Position numbers and translations under genes: made by a program. From positions 49,008,790 through 49,072,789 of the forward strand of contig CM068583.1 of NCBI GenBank assembly GCA_035048485.1: DNA of 64,000 nt, given 5' to 3'. Of this stretch, positions 1 to 10,824 are shown in pieces (the first letter of the stretch is position 1; every line of letters starts with the position of its first letter). The DNA comes from Pteria penguin (Eukaryota; Mollusca; Bivalvia; Pterioida; Pteriidae). The notes under the pieces are model-generated. The model saw nothing but the letters and a program-made list of their open reading frames with translations. It made no database searches and was not told where the DNA came from.

Positions 1-1912
1 GTATAGTGTAGTACTTTATATAGGTCACAGTATTTATGGGTAATCGTCAGGCTCCTCGTTGTTACTGATATAGTGTAGTGCTTTATATAGATCACGGTGT
101 TTATGGGTAATACTCAGGCTCCTGTTGTTAGTGGTGTAGTGTAGTACTTTATAAAGATCACGGTATTTATGGGTAATACTCAGGCTCCTGGTTGTTAGTG
201 GTATAGAGTTGTACTTTATATAAATCACGGTATTTATAGGTAATCGTAAGGCTCTAATGTAGTACTTTATATAGATCATGCTATTTATGGGTAATCTTCA
301 GGCTCCTGGTTGTTAGTGGCATAGAGTTGTACTTTATATAGATTACGGTATTTATGGGTAATTCTCAGGCTCCTGTTCTTAGTGGTATAGTGTAATATTT
401 ATATAGGTCACGGTATTTATGGGTAATACTCAGGCTCCTGTTGTTAGTGGCATAATGTAGTACTTTATATAGATCACGGTATTTATGGGTAATATTCAGG
501 CTCCTGTTGTTAGTGGTATATTGTAATACTTAATGTAGATCACTGTATTTATGGGTAATCTACAGGCTTCTGTTGTTAGTGGCATAGGATTGTATTTTAT
601 ATACATCACGGTATTTATGGGTAATTTTCAGGCTTCTGTTGTTAGTGGTATAGTGTAGTACTTTATATAGATCACGGTATTTATGTGTAATCTTCAGGCT
701 CCTGTAGGTAGTGGATTAGTGTAGTACTTTATATAGATCACAGTATTTATGGGTAATACTCAGGCTCCTGTTGTTAGTGGTATAGTGTAATACTTTATAT
801 AGATCACGATATGTAAGGATAATACTCAGGCTTCTAGAGCTGGCTGTTAGTGGTATAGGGTTCTACTTTATAGAGATCACGGTATTTATAGGTAATCCTC
901 AGGCTCCAATGTAGTATCTTATATAGATCACGGTATTTATGGGTAATCTTCAGGCTCCTGGTTGTTAGTGGTATAGAGTTGTACTTTATATAGATCACGG
1001 TTTTTATGGGTAATACTCAGGCTCCTGTTGTTAGTGGTATAGTGTAGTACTTTATATAGTTCACGGTATTTATGGGTAATTCTCAGGCTCTTGTTGTTAG
1101 TGGTATAGTGTAGTACTTTATATAGATCACGGTATTTATGGATAATCTTCAGGCTCCTGTTGTTAGTGGCATAATGTAATACTTTATATAGATGACGGTA
1201 TTTATGGGTAATACTCATTCTCCTGTTGTTAGTGTGTTAGTGGTATAGTGTAGTTCTTTATATAAATCACGGTTTTTATGGGTAATCCTCAGGCCCCTGG
1301 TTAGTAGTGGTATAGTGTAGTACTTTATATAGATCACGGTATTTATGGATAACCCGTAGGCTCCTATTGTTAGAGGTATAGTGTAGTACTTCATATAGAT
1401 CAAGGTATTTATGAGTTATCCTCAGGCACCTGGTTGTTAGTGGTATAGAGTTGTATTTTATATACATCACGGTATTTATGGGTAATTCTCAGGCTTCTGT
1501 TGTTAGTGGTATAGTGTAGTACTTTATATAGATCTCGGTATTTATGTGTAATCTTCAGGCTCCTGTTGTTATTGGTATAGTGCAGTAATTTATATAGATC
1601 ACGGTATTTATGGGTAATCCTGAGGCTTCAGGTTGTTAGTGGTATAGAGTTGTACTTTAAATAGGTCACGGTTTTTATGGGGATTAATAATCCTCAGGCT
1701 CCTGGTTGTTAGTGGCATAATGTAGTACTTTATATATATCACGGTATTTAGAGGTAATCTTCAGACTTCTGGTTGTTAGTGGTATAGAGTTGTACTTTAT
1801 ATAGGTCATGGTATTTATGGGTAATTCTCAGGCTATTGTTGTTAGTGGTATAGTGTAGTGCTTTATATAGATGACTTTATTTATGGTTAATTCTCAGGCC
1901 TCTGGTTCTTAG
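1..1912. repeat. 66-67 bp satellite array, about 28 monomers
   Basis: Head-to-tail monomers of 66-67 bp, recognisable by CTTTATATAGATCACGG, TATTTATGGGTAAT and CAGGCTCCTGTTGTTAG. Successive CTTTATA blocks start at 14, 81, 147 and 214. Monomers differ by scattered substitutions and by CTGTTG versus CTGGTTG. Two short monomers, near 256 and 908, lack about 20 bp at the same place. Many open frames on the minus strand come from the period and have no independent support. The array enters from beyond the left edge. Confidence 0.95.
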
Positions 1913-2006
1913 TACACTATACTATCAACAACCAGTAGCCTGAAGATTACTCATATATAATGTGATCTGTATCAACTACTACTATATAATGCTAATAACC
2001 AGGATC
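1913..2006 (-). repeat. Inverted, diverged satellite monomer closing the array
   Basis: This stretch is the reverse complement of about 1.3 monomers of the array at its left. AGCCTGAAGATTAC corresponds to the complement of the GTAATCTTCAGGCT block, followed by a diverged complement of the GATCACGG block. It is more diverged than the direct monomers, which suggests an old inversion at the array edge. Confidence 0.75.
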
Positions 2007-2092
2007 AAATTTACCATACATGGTGGCCAAAATAATGATTTTCAAAATTTGTCTTTCAGCAAGAAGAGGTCAGATTATTTATTTTTAGCTCT

Positions 2093-2216
2093 ATGGAGAC
2101 CCGGTTCGATGCCGACTGTCGGCTCGGATTTTTCTGCAGCGATTTTTCATCTGTGTCCCTATCTGTATTTCGGATAAGACAGTGTATACCGAGGCCCTGT
2201 GTCACTTGTAATGACT
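2093..2216 (+). mobile_element. Truncated tRNA-derived SINE fragment
   Basis: A B-box-like CCGGTTCGATGCC is followed by a diverged copy of the SINE body seen in full at 16273-16540 (TTTCGGATAAGACAG, then CCGAGGCCCTGTGTCAC). The 5' head and the 3' tail are missing. It is a dead fragment. Confidence 0.7.
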
Positions 2217-3188
2217 TTACATATGTAAAATGAAGTACATATACTGGCTACTTAGAACAGTTTATTATTACAAACACTCCCCGACGAAAGTTATGGGAGT
2301 CAAGTAGAAATCTACCCACTGTTTGCTTAAAAATACAAATTTTAAAGGTTTTATAAAGTAAAGTTGTACGATCCAAGGGCTAAACACAAACAAAAAATTT
2401 TGGCTCGCTTCGCTCGTTAGAGTTTACAATAACAATCGGTATCTTTGATTATGCTCTTTGATTACCTACGATACCTGTATCAGTAAATGCTATTTCTCAA
2501 TTAAAACACATGTGATCGTCATATTAGATATCCTTTTTGTATATTCATGCTATAAATTGTCAATTTTGAGTGCGGCAACTCTGGCACAGGCAGTAACATG
2601 CTTTTTATGTGCCATGATGTCTAAAATTGCAAGATTCTGAACCAGTTTTGCTAGAAATTTTATGGGACAGGACCCCAGAACCCCTCATACCCGATGAAAA
2701 ACAATTTTTCAGTTTTATTAATTCATTTATTTTAATAAGCAAAAACCCTGTCAATCTTTAATTTGAAAATAAATATTCTTACCGCATGAAATTTGTCAGT
2801 ACAATCTTTAGAGAGTATTGCCCTAAACCACTTATCTATAAGTATAAAGTTGTGCATGTGTTTGAATAATTGTCATGATATATGGGGCATACAGAGAGTG
2901 GTGTTAATACGAATTTTTTATTTTGTTGAGTTCAGACGATCTGGTTTTAATAAGATAGAAAATGAACTACTAAAGTGTATAACATACCGTTCTGTACATG
3001 ATGCATTAGCTATGTAGGTAGTGAAGCGAACCTACTTTCAATAGGCTCATCGAAAATAGAACGCCGCTTCGATAAAAAGAAAAAAATCCATTTCCCGAGA
3101 TTTTACGATTACAGATCAAAATCGATATGTTCGACAAACCCTTTGACGGAAAATCTATACATAAATCAACAAGTGTTTGTGTTACACT
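2217..3188. other. Non-coding stretch without a recognisable gene
   Basis: AT-rich sequence with only short, composition-driven open frames. I see no conserved protein motif and no RNA gene. A short palindromic sequence (GGTAGTGAAGCGAACCTAC) lies near 3015. Confidence 0.6.
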
Positions 3189-3723
3189 GATGCCCCCGGT
3201 TAGCAAAAATCAGAAACCTGTATTTCTTGTGGCAAGACCTTACATTTGGGATGACTCCGTGACCTTGACCTTGGAGTTTGATTTACTGTTTAAAAAACTT
3301 AACTTGAACTTCTTTCTTCTGTAGTATATACGTGTGTTTGAAATAATTTTTTTAAAAAGTTGGTCAAACACCAAGATCAAGGTCACGGGGTCAGAAGTCA
3401 TGATCTGAAATGAAAAGTCTTACCACAAGGAAAACACGTGAAATATGAAAACCCTATTACTTACCAATCGAAAAGTTACAGCCCAGGTTAATTTATTTTA
3501 AAAAGTAGGCCAAACTCCAAGGTCTAGGTCGCGGGGTCAAAAGTCATGATCCCAAATGAAAGTTCTTGTCACAAGGAATAATGTCTGAAATATTAAAATC
3601 CTATCATCTAATGTTATACCCCTTTTATTGAAAGCGGGGCGGAATGACGGACGGACAGACAGACGGACGGACAGAGAGACGACCCAAACTTTATATGTCC
3701 CCTGTCGGTAGACCGGGGGCATA
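3189..3723 (+). mobile_element. Hairpin-ended non-autonomous element
   Basis: The stretch starts with ATGCCCCCGGTTAG and ends with a hairpin formed by TATGTCCCC and CCGGGGGCATA. Short inverted sequence (ATGCCCCCGGT) therefore brackets it. Inside are two diverged copies of a unit containing CAAGGTCAAGGTCACGGGGTC, AATGAAA and TCTTGTCACAAGGAA, then a run of GACGGACGGACAG. Related units occur at 8715-8975, 12685-13030 and 13615-13800. No protein is encoded. The 5' limit is less certain than the 3' limit. Confidence 0.6.
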
Positions 3724-3993
3724 AGAACAAATGAATCGGGGAGGCTTGTTATAACAAAAACTGTCAGAAGACAATATAGCTCGCCGGCAGGACATTGTCA
3801 CAGGAGAAGCATGTACATGTACATGTAGGGTGAGTGAGTGAATGTTCAGGTGTCAAGACGTGTTTGTGAGGAGCTCGGTATTTCTAGTTGAAACAAAGGA
3901 AAAATGATTTGCATAGCGAATTTCTATGTTGAATTCTAATTTATTTGCTTAACTTTCGCTATACTGGATTACATTGTGTTTAATAATTCTCCA

Positions 3994-4980
3994 ATGGGTA
4001 AAACTAGCAAGAAAAGGAAGGGGACACCATCCACGGACGAGAGCGCGAACGAGTCCATGTCAGTGAGTAGACTTTTAAATGACACTCATTCTATATTGTA
4101 TGGTAAAACACCTGAACCTGGATCTAATAATACATCCACCCCTAAAGTAGATTCGATCCCTATCTCCGGATCCACGGAATCAGCACTTCAGGACGCCCCC
4201 GCCTGGGCCAGAGACCTTACTCTTAAATTCAATGCACTACATGTATTTTTTGACGTAAAATTGTGTGAAGTGACAAAAAAACTTGAGAGGTTGGAGGTCT
4301 TAGAAAATAAAGTGGGTTCATTGGATATCAAAATCTCAAAATTTGAAAAGGATGTTAAGCGAGTGCAGTCAGAGGTAGCAGACAGTGTTAAACAAACTAA
4401 GGATATAGTTGAGGCGGTGTGTGACAAAACCGATAATTTGGAATTTGAGTTGAAAAATATGGCAGACAGAATATGTAATCTTGAAGAACAGAACAGGGTT
4501 TTGAAATTAGATATCGTAGATGTGAAAGCTAGGTCCATGAGGGACAATCTGTTGTTTTCTGGGATCGCGGAAGCACCGGGTGAAACGCCTGACGTCACGG
4601 AAAACATTTTGCGACAATTCCTTACAGAGAAACTTCATATGGCATCTGAGTTAGTGAGTAGTATTAAGTTTGATCGGGTGCACCGCTTGAATGGGCCTTC
4701 CTCGCCGAGGGCTATCATTGCCAAGTTCGGAGATTACAAGCAGCGGCAGGACGTCAGGTTCCGATCCAGGGAGTTGCGTGGTACCAGGTACTATATAAAT
4801 GAGCATTTCCCAGCTGAAATCAATGAACAACGTCGGGAGCTGATCCAGGTCATGAAGGAGGAGCGCAGGAAGGGGAATACCACAAGACTCGTGTATAATA
4901 AACTTTATATTAACAATGTGCTGTATTCACCACGTCATAGAGCAGCCTCTACTCAGCCGCGGATACAGGATAGGGCGTAG
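3994..4980 (+). CDS. LINE ORF1 protein (coiled coil plus RRM-like RNA-binding region)
   Basis: A 328-residue protein. The ATG at 3994 is chosen because the codons upstream in frame contain no other ATG. Lysine- and serine-rich N-terminus. Residues about 92-176 are a heptad-like charged segment fitting a trimerising coiled coil. From about residue 183 the sequence resembles the RRM and C-terminal domain of L1-type ORF1 proteins, with RDNLLFSGI, FDRVHRLNG, AIIAKFGDYK and YYINEHFPAEI. Such proteins bind the element RNA as a chaperone. The frame ends at TAG (4978-4980). ORF2 continues in the same frame immediately afterwards. Confidence 0.85.
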   Translation: MGKTSKKRKGTPSTDESANESMSVSRLLNDTHSILYGKTPEPGSNNTSTPKVDSIPISGSTESALQDAPAWARDLTLKFNALHVFFDVKLCEVTKKLERLEVLENKVGSLDIKISKFEKDVKRVQSEVADSVKQTKDIVEAVCDKTDNLEFELKNMADRICNLEEQNRVLKLDIVDVKARSMRDNLLFSGIAEAPGETPDVTENILRQFLTEKLHMASELVSSIKFDRVHRLNGPSSPRAIIAKFGDYKQRQDVRFRSRELRGTRYYINEHFPAEINEQRRELIQVMKEERRKGNTTRLVYNKLYINNVLYSPRHRAASTQPRIQDRA

Positions 4981-4986
4981 GATAGC

Positions 4987-7900
4987 GTGGAGGACGATCA
5001 AGCAACCGCTCATATTCGTGTGGCATCGTGGAATGTAAATCGCGGAATAGTTCACAAATTTAAAGATCCTGAATTCTGTAACACTTTAGTCAATTTTGAT
5101 ATAATTTTTCTTTCAGAATGTTGGCAAACCAAAGACAACTTGGATCTTAATATAACACTGTCAGATTTCTCATATTTATCATTCCCTCGTCAAAAAGGTA
5201 AAGGAGGTGGTCTCATTATTCTATATAGGCACTGTTTAGTTGCCTCTGTAAAATTCGTAAAATGCGTCGGCGACAGTATTCTTTGGTTTCAAATCCGAAA
5301 CAACTATGGTCGAGATATTTTCATATGTTTTTCTTATATTCCACACGAACATAATGTCTTCTATGATGTTTATAATATTGATTTGTATGACTGCCTCTTG
5401 AGTGACGTAGCCGAATTTAAAGACAAAGGTGATGTTATTATTACAGGCGATCTGAATAGCCGTATTGGGTTGGGTAAGGACTATATTGAACTTGATACGT
5501 TATCCTGTCAATTAGTTGATCATCTCTCATCTATTTTCTCATATGTTAAAGATGCGGGTTTAGGGGTTAGACATTCTGAAGATACTGTCACTAATACTTT
5601 TGGTAGAAAACTTCTCGACTTTTGCATAACATCCGGCATGAGAGTGTGTAATGGTAGAATTGAAGGTGATAGGACCGGAAAGGCTACGTTCTTTAACCAT
5701 CTTGGGTCAAGCGTCATTGATTATGTATTGACCCATAAAGACAACTTAAATTTAATTCAGGAAATGCATGTAAATAATTTCAACGAATGGTCTGATCACG
5801 CACTTGTAGATTTTACATTGTATATAGAACGCGTGTCTATGGTTCGAACCGGTGAGGAAAGCAAGGGTGATAACTCCTTAAATGTGTGTAAGTGGAATGG
5901 TGATGAATTGGATCGTATGAGAGGGGATTTGAATGATAGGGTGCCTGATTTACAACGTATTATTGATGATTTGCAATCTTCAAACTTAGTAATAGACCAA
6001 GGTGTAAATAAATTTGTTGATGTTTTGAATGATGTTTTTAGTAAGTTTTGTGTGAAATCATCCAGGTCACATAAATATTTTAAAACACAAGATAAACCAT
6101 GGTTCGATGACAGGTGTAAATCTTTGTATTATGATTACAGAGGCGCATTACGTATTTTTAGTTCAAACAGGTCAGATTTTAATCGTAATAACCTCGTCGT
6201 ATGTAAACGGAGTTACAAACGTTACTGCAGTAAGATCAAGAAGCAGTACTTACGACACGAGGGTAATAGACTGAGCTATATACGAAAGCATAACCCAAAA
6301 CAGTTTTTTAGAATCTTCAGGAAAAATCAAAGCGTACATAGCACACTATCTGTCAAAGATTTTTATATGCATTTTAAAGAAATTTGTAATGTTGATCATG
6401 ATAACAATGTTGTCAATGAGGAACATGACGTATCCATTTTTGATGAATTGAATGTACCTATATGTGAAAACGAAATAGCATGTGTTTTAAAACATTTAAA
6501 GGCTGGTAAAGCTACTGGGACTGACCTTCTCCTGAACGAATACTTTATTAAATTTAGCAATATCTTATCTCCAATGCTTTGTAAAATGTTCAACTGCATA
6601 TTTGATGCTGGTATTTTCCCACCTAGCTGGTCAGAAGGAATAATCCTTCCACTTCATAAAAAAGGTGACCCAAATAATACAAACAATTATAGAGGTATTA
6701 CTCTCATTAGTAATCTGGCAAAAATATTTACGTCTGTCTTAAATAATAGATTGTTGAAGTGGTCTTCTGTAAATGATGTAATCACAGACGCTCAGTTTGG
6801 TTTTAAACCAGGATTCGGTACTACTGATGCAATATTCGCTCTACAATCTTTAATTTCAATGTTCTTAAATTCTAAAAAAAAGTTGTATTGTTGTTTTGTG
6901 GATTATCGAAAAGCTTTTGACTCTGTAAATAGATGGAAACTATTTTATAAACTTGCCAGAAGTGGTGTTACTGGGAAGCTACTTAATACCATAAAACAGC
7001 TCTATGCTGGTGTAAAATCTTGTGTTCGTTATAATGGTAACCTATCTGAAACATTTTCTTGTACTAACGGTTTGATGCAAGGCGAGGCTTTGTCGCCATT
7101 TTTATTTTCTTTATACATAAACGATTTAGAAATGTGTTTATTGCGTAATTCATGTGAGCCAGTTTATCTGCGTGATATTGCATTGTTTTTACTAATGTAT
7201 GCAGACGACACTGTTTTGTTATCTGAAAGTCGTGATGGTCTACAAAACACTCTCAATCAACTCAATGTTTACTGTAACGAATGGGATATATCTGTAAATG
7301 CTGATAAAACCAAAATTATTGTTTTTAGAAACAGTGGAAAGTTATGCAACGGCGATAACTGGTTTTTTAATGGTTCAAAATTAGGAGTTGTCTCCTCTTT
7401 TAACTATTTAGGCGTTACACTGAATTACAATGGTAAATTTAATATAACGCAAAGTATACTTGCCTCACAAGGCAAAAAATGTATGTTTGGTATTTTAAAA
7501 ACATGTAACGATAATTATTTAAATATTGAATCAAAGCTCAAAGTATTTGATACGTATGTTTCTTGTGTTTTAAACTATGGTTGTGAAATATGGGGTTATC
7601 ATCATGGTAAAGATATTGAAAAAGTGCATATGTATTTTTGTAAAAGAATTTTGAAAGTGAAACGCAACACCCCAAATTTTATGGTGTATTCTGAACTCGG
7701 TAGACTTCCCTTAAAGGTTATACGAACCGTTAAAGTAGTTAAGTATTGGCTTAAGCTTTTAAAAACCGAAAATTGTATTTTGCGTTCACTTTTAGATGAT
7801 ATGCTTATACATTTACATGAAAACTGCTGGTTAGCTAATATTAAGAACATATTATGTACGGTTGGCTTTAGCGATGTATGGTATAATCAAGGGGTTCCAA

Positions 7901-8373
7901 ATGAGAATGTGTTCTTGTATATTTTTAAACAGCGACTTACAGATATATTTCTGCAAGAGAGAGACGCATTTTTTGAAACCTCGTCTAAATGTTACATGTA
8001 CAGATACCTTATTGACTCCTTTTCGCTTCAATATTATCTTCGGAAATCTTTACCTGATAATTTGGTTGTCTTTTTGTCTAAATTTAGATTATCTTCCCAT
8101 ACACTTTGTATTGAACAGGGTAGATACACTAGAATGGAAAGAAACAATCGTGTTTGTCCCTTTTGCTTCGACATAGTTGAAGACGAGTACCATTTTGTTC
8201 TCGTCTGCCCCACTTACTCGGATATAAGAAGGTCCTTTATTAAACAATATTATTGGATTCGTCCATCAATGTCTAAACTTGTGCAATTATTTGCTATTGA
8301 AAACAGGAAACAATTATGTAACCTTGCTAAATTTCTGAAACATGCTTCCGAAATGAGGGCTCTGAGAATGTAA
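4987..8373 (+). CDS. LINE ORF2: AP-like endonuclease and reverse transcriptase
   Basis: About 1128 residues, counted from a GTG at 4987 because no ATG occurs before residue 218, inside the endonuclease. The endonuclease (about 12-280) shows ASWNVNRG, LSECW, GDLNSRIG (154-161) and WSDHALVDF with the SDH triad at 269-271. The reverse transcriptase shows LHKKGDPNN, YRGITLISN, FVDYRKAFD (Asp639), GLMQGEALSPF and the catalytic YADD (738-741). A C-terminal zinc-type motif begins at Cys1057 (CPFC, then HFVLVCPTY). These parts carry out target-primed reverse transcription. All key residues are present. Initiation must use readthrough, re-initiation or a non-AUG codon. Confidence 0.93.
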   Translation: MEDDQATAHIRVASWNVNRGIVHKFKDPEFCNTLVNFDIIFLSECWQTKDNLDLNITLSDFSYLSFPRQKGKGGGLIILYRHCLVASVKFVKCVGDSILWFQIRNNYGRDIFICFSYIPHEHNVFYDVYNIDLYDCLLSDVAEFKDKGDVIITGDLNSRIGLGKDYIELDTLSCQLVDHLSSIFSYVKDAGLGVRHSEDTVTNTFGRKLLDFCITSGMRVCNGRIEGDRTGKATFFNHLGSSVIDYVLTHKDNLNLIQEMHVNNFNEWSDHALVDFTLYIERVSMVRTGEESKGDNSLNVCKWNGDELDRMRGDLNDRVPDLQRIIDDLQSSNLVIDQGVNKFVDVLNDVFSKFCVKSSRSHKYFKTQDKPWFDDRCKSLYYDYRGALRIFSSNRSDFNRNNLVVCKRSYKRYCSKIKKQYLRHEGNRLSYIRKHNPKQFFRIFRKNQSVHSTLSVKDFYMHFKEICNVDHDNNVVNEEHDVSIFDELNVPICENEIACVLKHLKAGKATGTDLLLNEYFIKFSNILSPMLCKMFNCIFDAGIFPPSWSEGIILPLHKKGDPNNTNNYRGITLISNLAKIFTSVLNNRLLKWSSVNDVITDAQFGFKPGFGTTDAIFALQSLISMFLNSKKKLYCCFVDYRKAFDSVNRWKLFYKLARSGVTGKLLNTIKQLYAGVKSCVRYNGNLSETFSCTNGLMQGEALSPFLFSLYINDLEMCLLRNSCEPVYLRDIALFLLMYADDTVLLSESRDGLQNTLNQLNVYCNEWDISVNADKTKIIVFRNSGKLCNGDNWFFNGSKLGVVSSFNYLGVTLNYNGKFNITQSILASQGKKCMFGILKTCNDNYLNIESKLKVFDTYVSCVLNYGCEIWGYHHGKDIEKVHMYFCKRILKVKRNTPNFMVYSELGRLPLKVIRTVKVVKYWLKLLKTENCILRSLLDDMLIHLHENCWLANIKNILCTVGFSDVWYNQGVPNENVFLYIFKQRLTDIFLQERDAFFETSSKCYMYRYLIDSFSLQYYLRKSLPDNLVVFLSKFRLSSHTLCIEQGRYTRMERNNRVCPFCFDIVEDEYHFVLVCPTYSDIRRSFIKQYYWIRPSMSKLVQLFAIENRKQLCNLAKFLKHASEMRALRM

Positions 8374-8714
8374 TATGGCGTACATATGTTATCATCCATA
8401 CGCATTTCAATACTTAATATTTACTGTCTGCAATGTACCATACAATTGTATAATTTGTTTTGCTTATTTACTTACACTATGTACTGTACAGTCTGTCCTA
8501 TATATGTAGTTATTTATATACTATCATTGTCTGTCCTCCTCAATATCATTTAAATTAATATACTTTAATTACATAACTTGTTTGTGTGCCTGAATGTTCA
8601 CTTTGTATCATTAATTTTGATGTATTTTTCTATGTATGCATATAAACCATATGGTTCTTTTGCTAATAAACTATACTATAAACTATACATGTACTTGCAA
8701 TGCTTTGTTAATTT

Positions 8715-8975
8715 AAGTTCGAGGTCGTCGGTAAAAAGTTTTGGTAAACACAGAAAGTTCTACCCCAGTAGTTGACGAGTTATTGGCAAAGTTAAAGTTT
8801 TTGGAAAGTAGATCAAACATCGAGATCAAGGTCGCAGGGTAAAAAATGGTGGTACTAATGGCAAGATCTTGTCTCAAGGATTGTACATGTGAAATATAAA
8901 AGCTGTATGTTTAATAGGTTTGAAGGTATGGCCAACGTTAATGTGTTTGTCTACGCTGCCGACGCCGACACGAGG
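8715..8975 (+). repeat. Fragment of the CAAGGTC-rich dispersed repeat
   Basis: A diverged copy of the unit in the element at 3189-3723: AAACATCGAGATCAAGGTCG, then GGCAAGATCTTGTCTCAAGG, then GTGAAATATAAAAGC, ending near GCTGCCGACGCCGACACGAGG. It lies just beyond the LINE 3' end. No coding content. Confidence 0.55.
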
Positions 8976-9126
8976 GCTATGACATTAGCTCTCTGGACAT
9001 TCTTGCGGCCGAGCAGAAATATGATTAGAAAGAACAATAATAAATGTAAAGAAAACACATCGACGAAAAACTGTTACCGAAAGTATTCTCTGTGAGAAGC
9101 CAATGTAATGCACGGGAAAGCGTCTT

Positions 9127-10447
9127 AGTCGTAATGGTGTGTTCCCGATACGTCGCAAATTTTTTAATGATGTAGTGTTAATTAGGTGTGAACGGGGCCC
9201 ATTAAGGGGTAAACATTAGTGTAAGCATTAGTAAGCACATACTTGTATTCAGAGTAAAATATGTTATATAACAGAAAGTTATTTTTCGTTGTTTAAACCT
9301 TTTTTTATATAAGAGAGACCTATGATTTCATATGCTATAGTATTTCCTTTGGGAATTTTACGGACTAGATTATCATAAAATATAACAGAAATTTGTCATA
9401 TCGTAGATTGATGCATTTATTTCTCAGAATAATGAAAATGACATGTCATGAAATGATTGTATCAAATGGTAATCATGCATTTCTCAATATAATGATAACA
9501 TTAACCACTATATAAATCATGGCATAATTATATAAGTTCTTAGAAAATTGCAATATCATAATGATGTCACTGCCATATTCATTTTTACCCAACACGATGC
9601 CACTTATACTATTTTAGATGAATTAGTTGCGATGCGGGGTCTGCGTAGTCCATCACTTCGATGAGTCCTTTTTGATACCATTCTTTGTTCAGTTACGTTG
9701 TCGGTGAATCGCTCTGTCAGGCTGGTGATACCGGCTTCATCTCTGTCTTCTAGGGCTTGGAACCAAACGTCTTCAATAGCGTCGAGGGGAATGAGTGGAA
9801 GGCTGGCTGCTCTGCGTACGAGTGTCCTGACGTTGTCGTTCTCTCTGTAGGTAATCGAAAATCCAGTGGTCTGCGCTTTTCTCAATATGGCTTGGGTGAA
9901 GTGGAAGAAACATCCTTTTGTAGTGGTCCCTGGAAAGATGTCGGTGATTGCGTTGTGGGTGCCTGTCTCAGAGTCAAGCATTGCCGTGATTTGGGTGAGA
10001 CCGAGTCCGAGGGCGAGCATCTTGTCGTCGAGTGGTGCGAAGAGTCGTAGGTAGATGAGTTCGGTCTTTCCGGGTAGAAGTGCGAATACCACTGGTGTCA
10101 TGACGTCAATCCGGATGTGGATCGAGTAGATCAGAACATTAATAATTTCTTCTAATTAATCACAAAATATTAGTCGTTTGTGAAATAATGATCTAAATTA
10201 TTTTATGACATGTGAATACAATAAGAAAATTCACGTTGAACAGCATCAAGTATAATTGATAAGTGCATTGACGTCTTCAAAAATACTCTTTTTTGTCTTA
10301 CTAGAGTATGTACAGGTAAGACAGGTAAAATACACTAATTTGATCATTGGTTACCCCTTGGAAGGCCCCTTTCACACCCAATTATCATTAAATAATTAAA
10401 ATATTTGCGACGAATCGGGAATAAACCGTCGTAATTGACGGTGACTA
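9127..10447 (-). mobile_element. Mutator-like (MULE) element with long inverted repeats
   Basis: The left end (9127-9213) and the reverse complement of the right end (about 10349-10447) align over roughly 90 bp. They share TTAGTC, TTCCCGATNCGTCGCAAAT, GGTGTGAA, GGGGCC and AAGGGGTAA. Between them lies a MULE-family transposase fragment on the minus strand. Long inverted repeats plus a MULE domain point to a Mutator-superfamily element, internally shortened and dead. I could not define a target-site duplication. Confidence 0.7.
9604..10101 (-). pseudogene. MULE transposase fragment
   Basis: A 165-codon open frame with the core of the MULE transposase domain: TPVVFALLPGKTE, LRLFAPL, MLDSETGTHNAI, FPGTTTKGCFFHFTQAI. 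The frame extends a little upstream of the ATG (IHIRIDVM), consistent with truncation rather than a true N-terminus. The N-terminal DNA-binding part and the rest of the catalytic domain are missing. MULE transposases run to several hundred residues, so this is a relic. It lies inside the inverted repeats of 9127-10447. Confidence 0.75.
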
Positions 10448-10500
10448 AAATTGCAAGGCTATTTTGTAAAACACGCTTTAGCTAAAATTTGCTTCGTAAA

Positions 10501-10590
10501 GGTTGGTACACGATTTTCAAGCACCACGAAATATGGTCCCGAGCGAAGCGAGAGAGCATATCGAGGGGGCGAGAAAAGAGTGTACCAACC
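10501..10590. repeat. 90 bp fold-back element
   Basis: GGTTGGTACAC at 10501-10511 is perfectly inverted at 10580-10590, and the inner sequence continues the match (GATTTTC against GAAAAGA). The centre contains the palindromic CGAGCGAAGCGAG. It is non-coding and either a small MITE-like sequence or the end of a larger one. Confidence 0.7.
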
Positions 10591-10824
10591 GACTTGGTAC
10601 ATGGTTAAAGTATGTGGTTAATGGACAAATTCTCGTTGGTTTTGAGATTTTCCCCAACAATAATCTATATGAGCCCATGGCAATAATGTAGTTATCAAGT
10701 TATCATTGAATAATTATTGAATTCAGTTCAAATTCATTCTTTCATGATATTTCAATATTCGGGTGGTGTCCTATAGTATACTTTGGATTTTAAATAAGAG
10801 GAGGTCTTTCAAAATGATGACTTT

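Larger units (their letters stand above)
3823..8685 (+). mobile_element. Near full-length LINE (non-LTR retrotransposon)
   Basis: Two long intact ORFs encode an ORF1 protein and an endonuclease/reverse transcriptase. They are followed by an AT-rich 3' UTR that ends in AATAAA and short ACTATAAACTAT repeats. The 9-mer TACATGTAC at 3814-3822 and 8686-8694 may be a target-site duplication, but the left copy sits in a short ACATGT repeat, so this is tentative. With both ORFs open, the copy looks young. The clade cannot be assigned without a phylogeny. Confidence 0.85.

Noticed and set aside
34..1470. Minus-strand frames repeating HKYRDLYKVLHYTTNN
   Set aside because: They follow the 66 bp monomer, break wherever a monomer is 67 bp and have no non-repeat portion.
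4188..4607. 139-codon minus-strand frame opposite LINE ORF1
   Set aside because: It is antisense to a clear coding region with recognisable motifs. A shadow frame.
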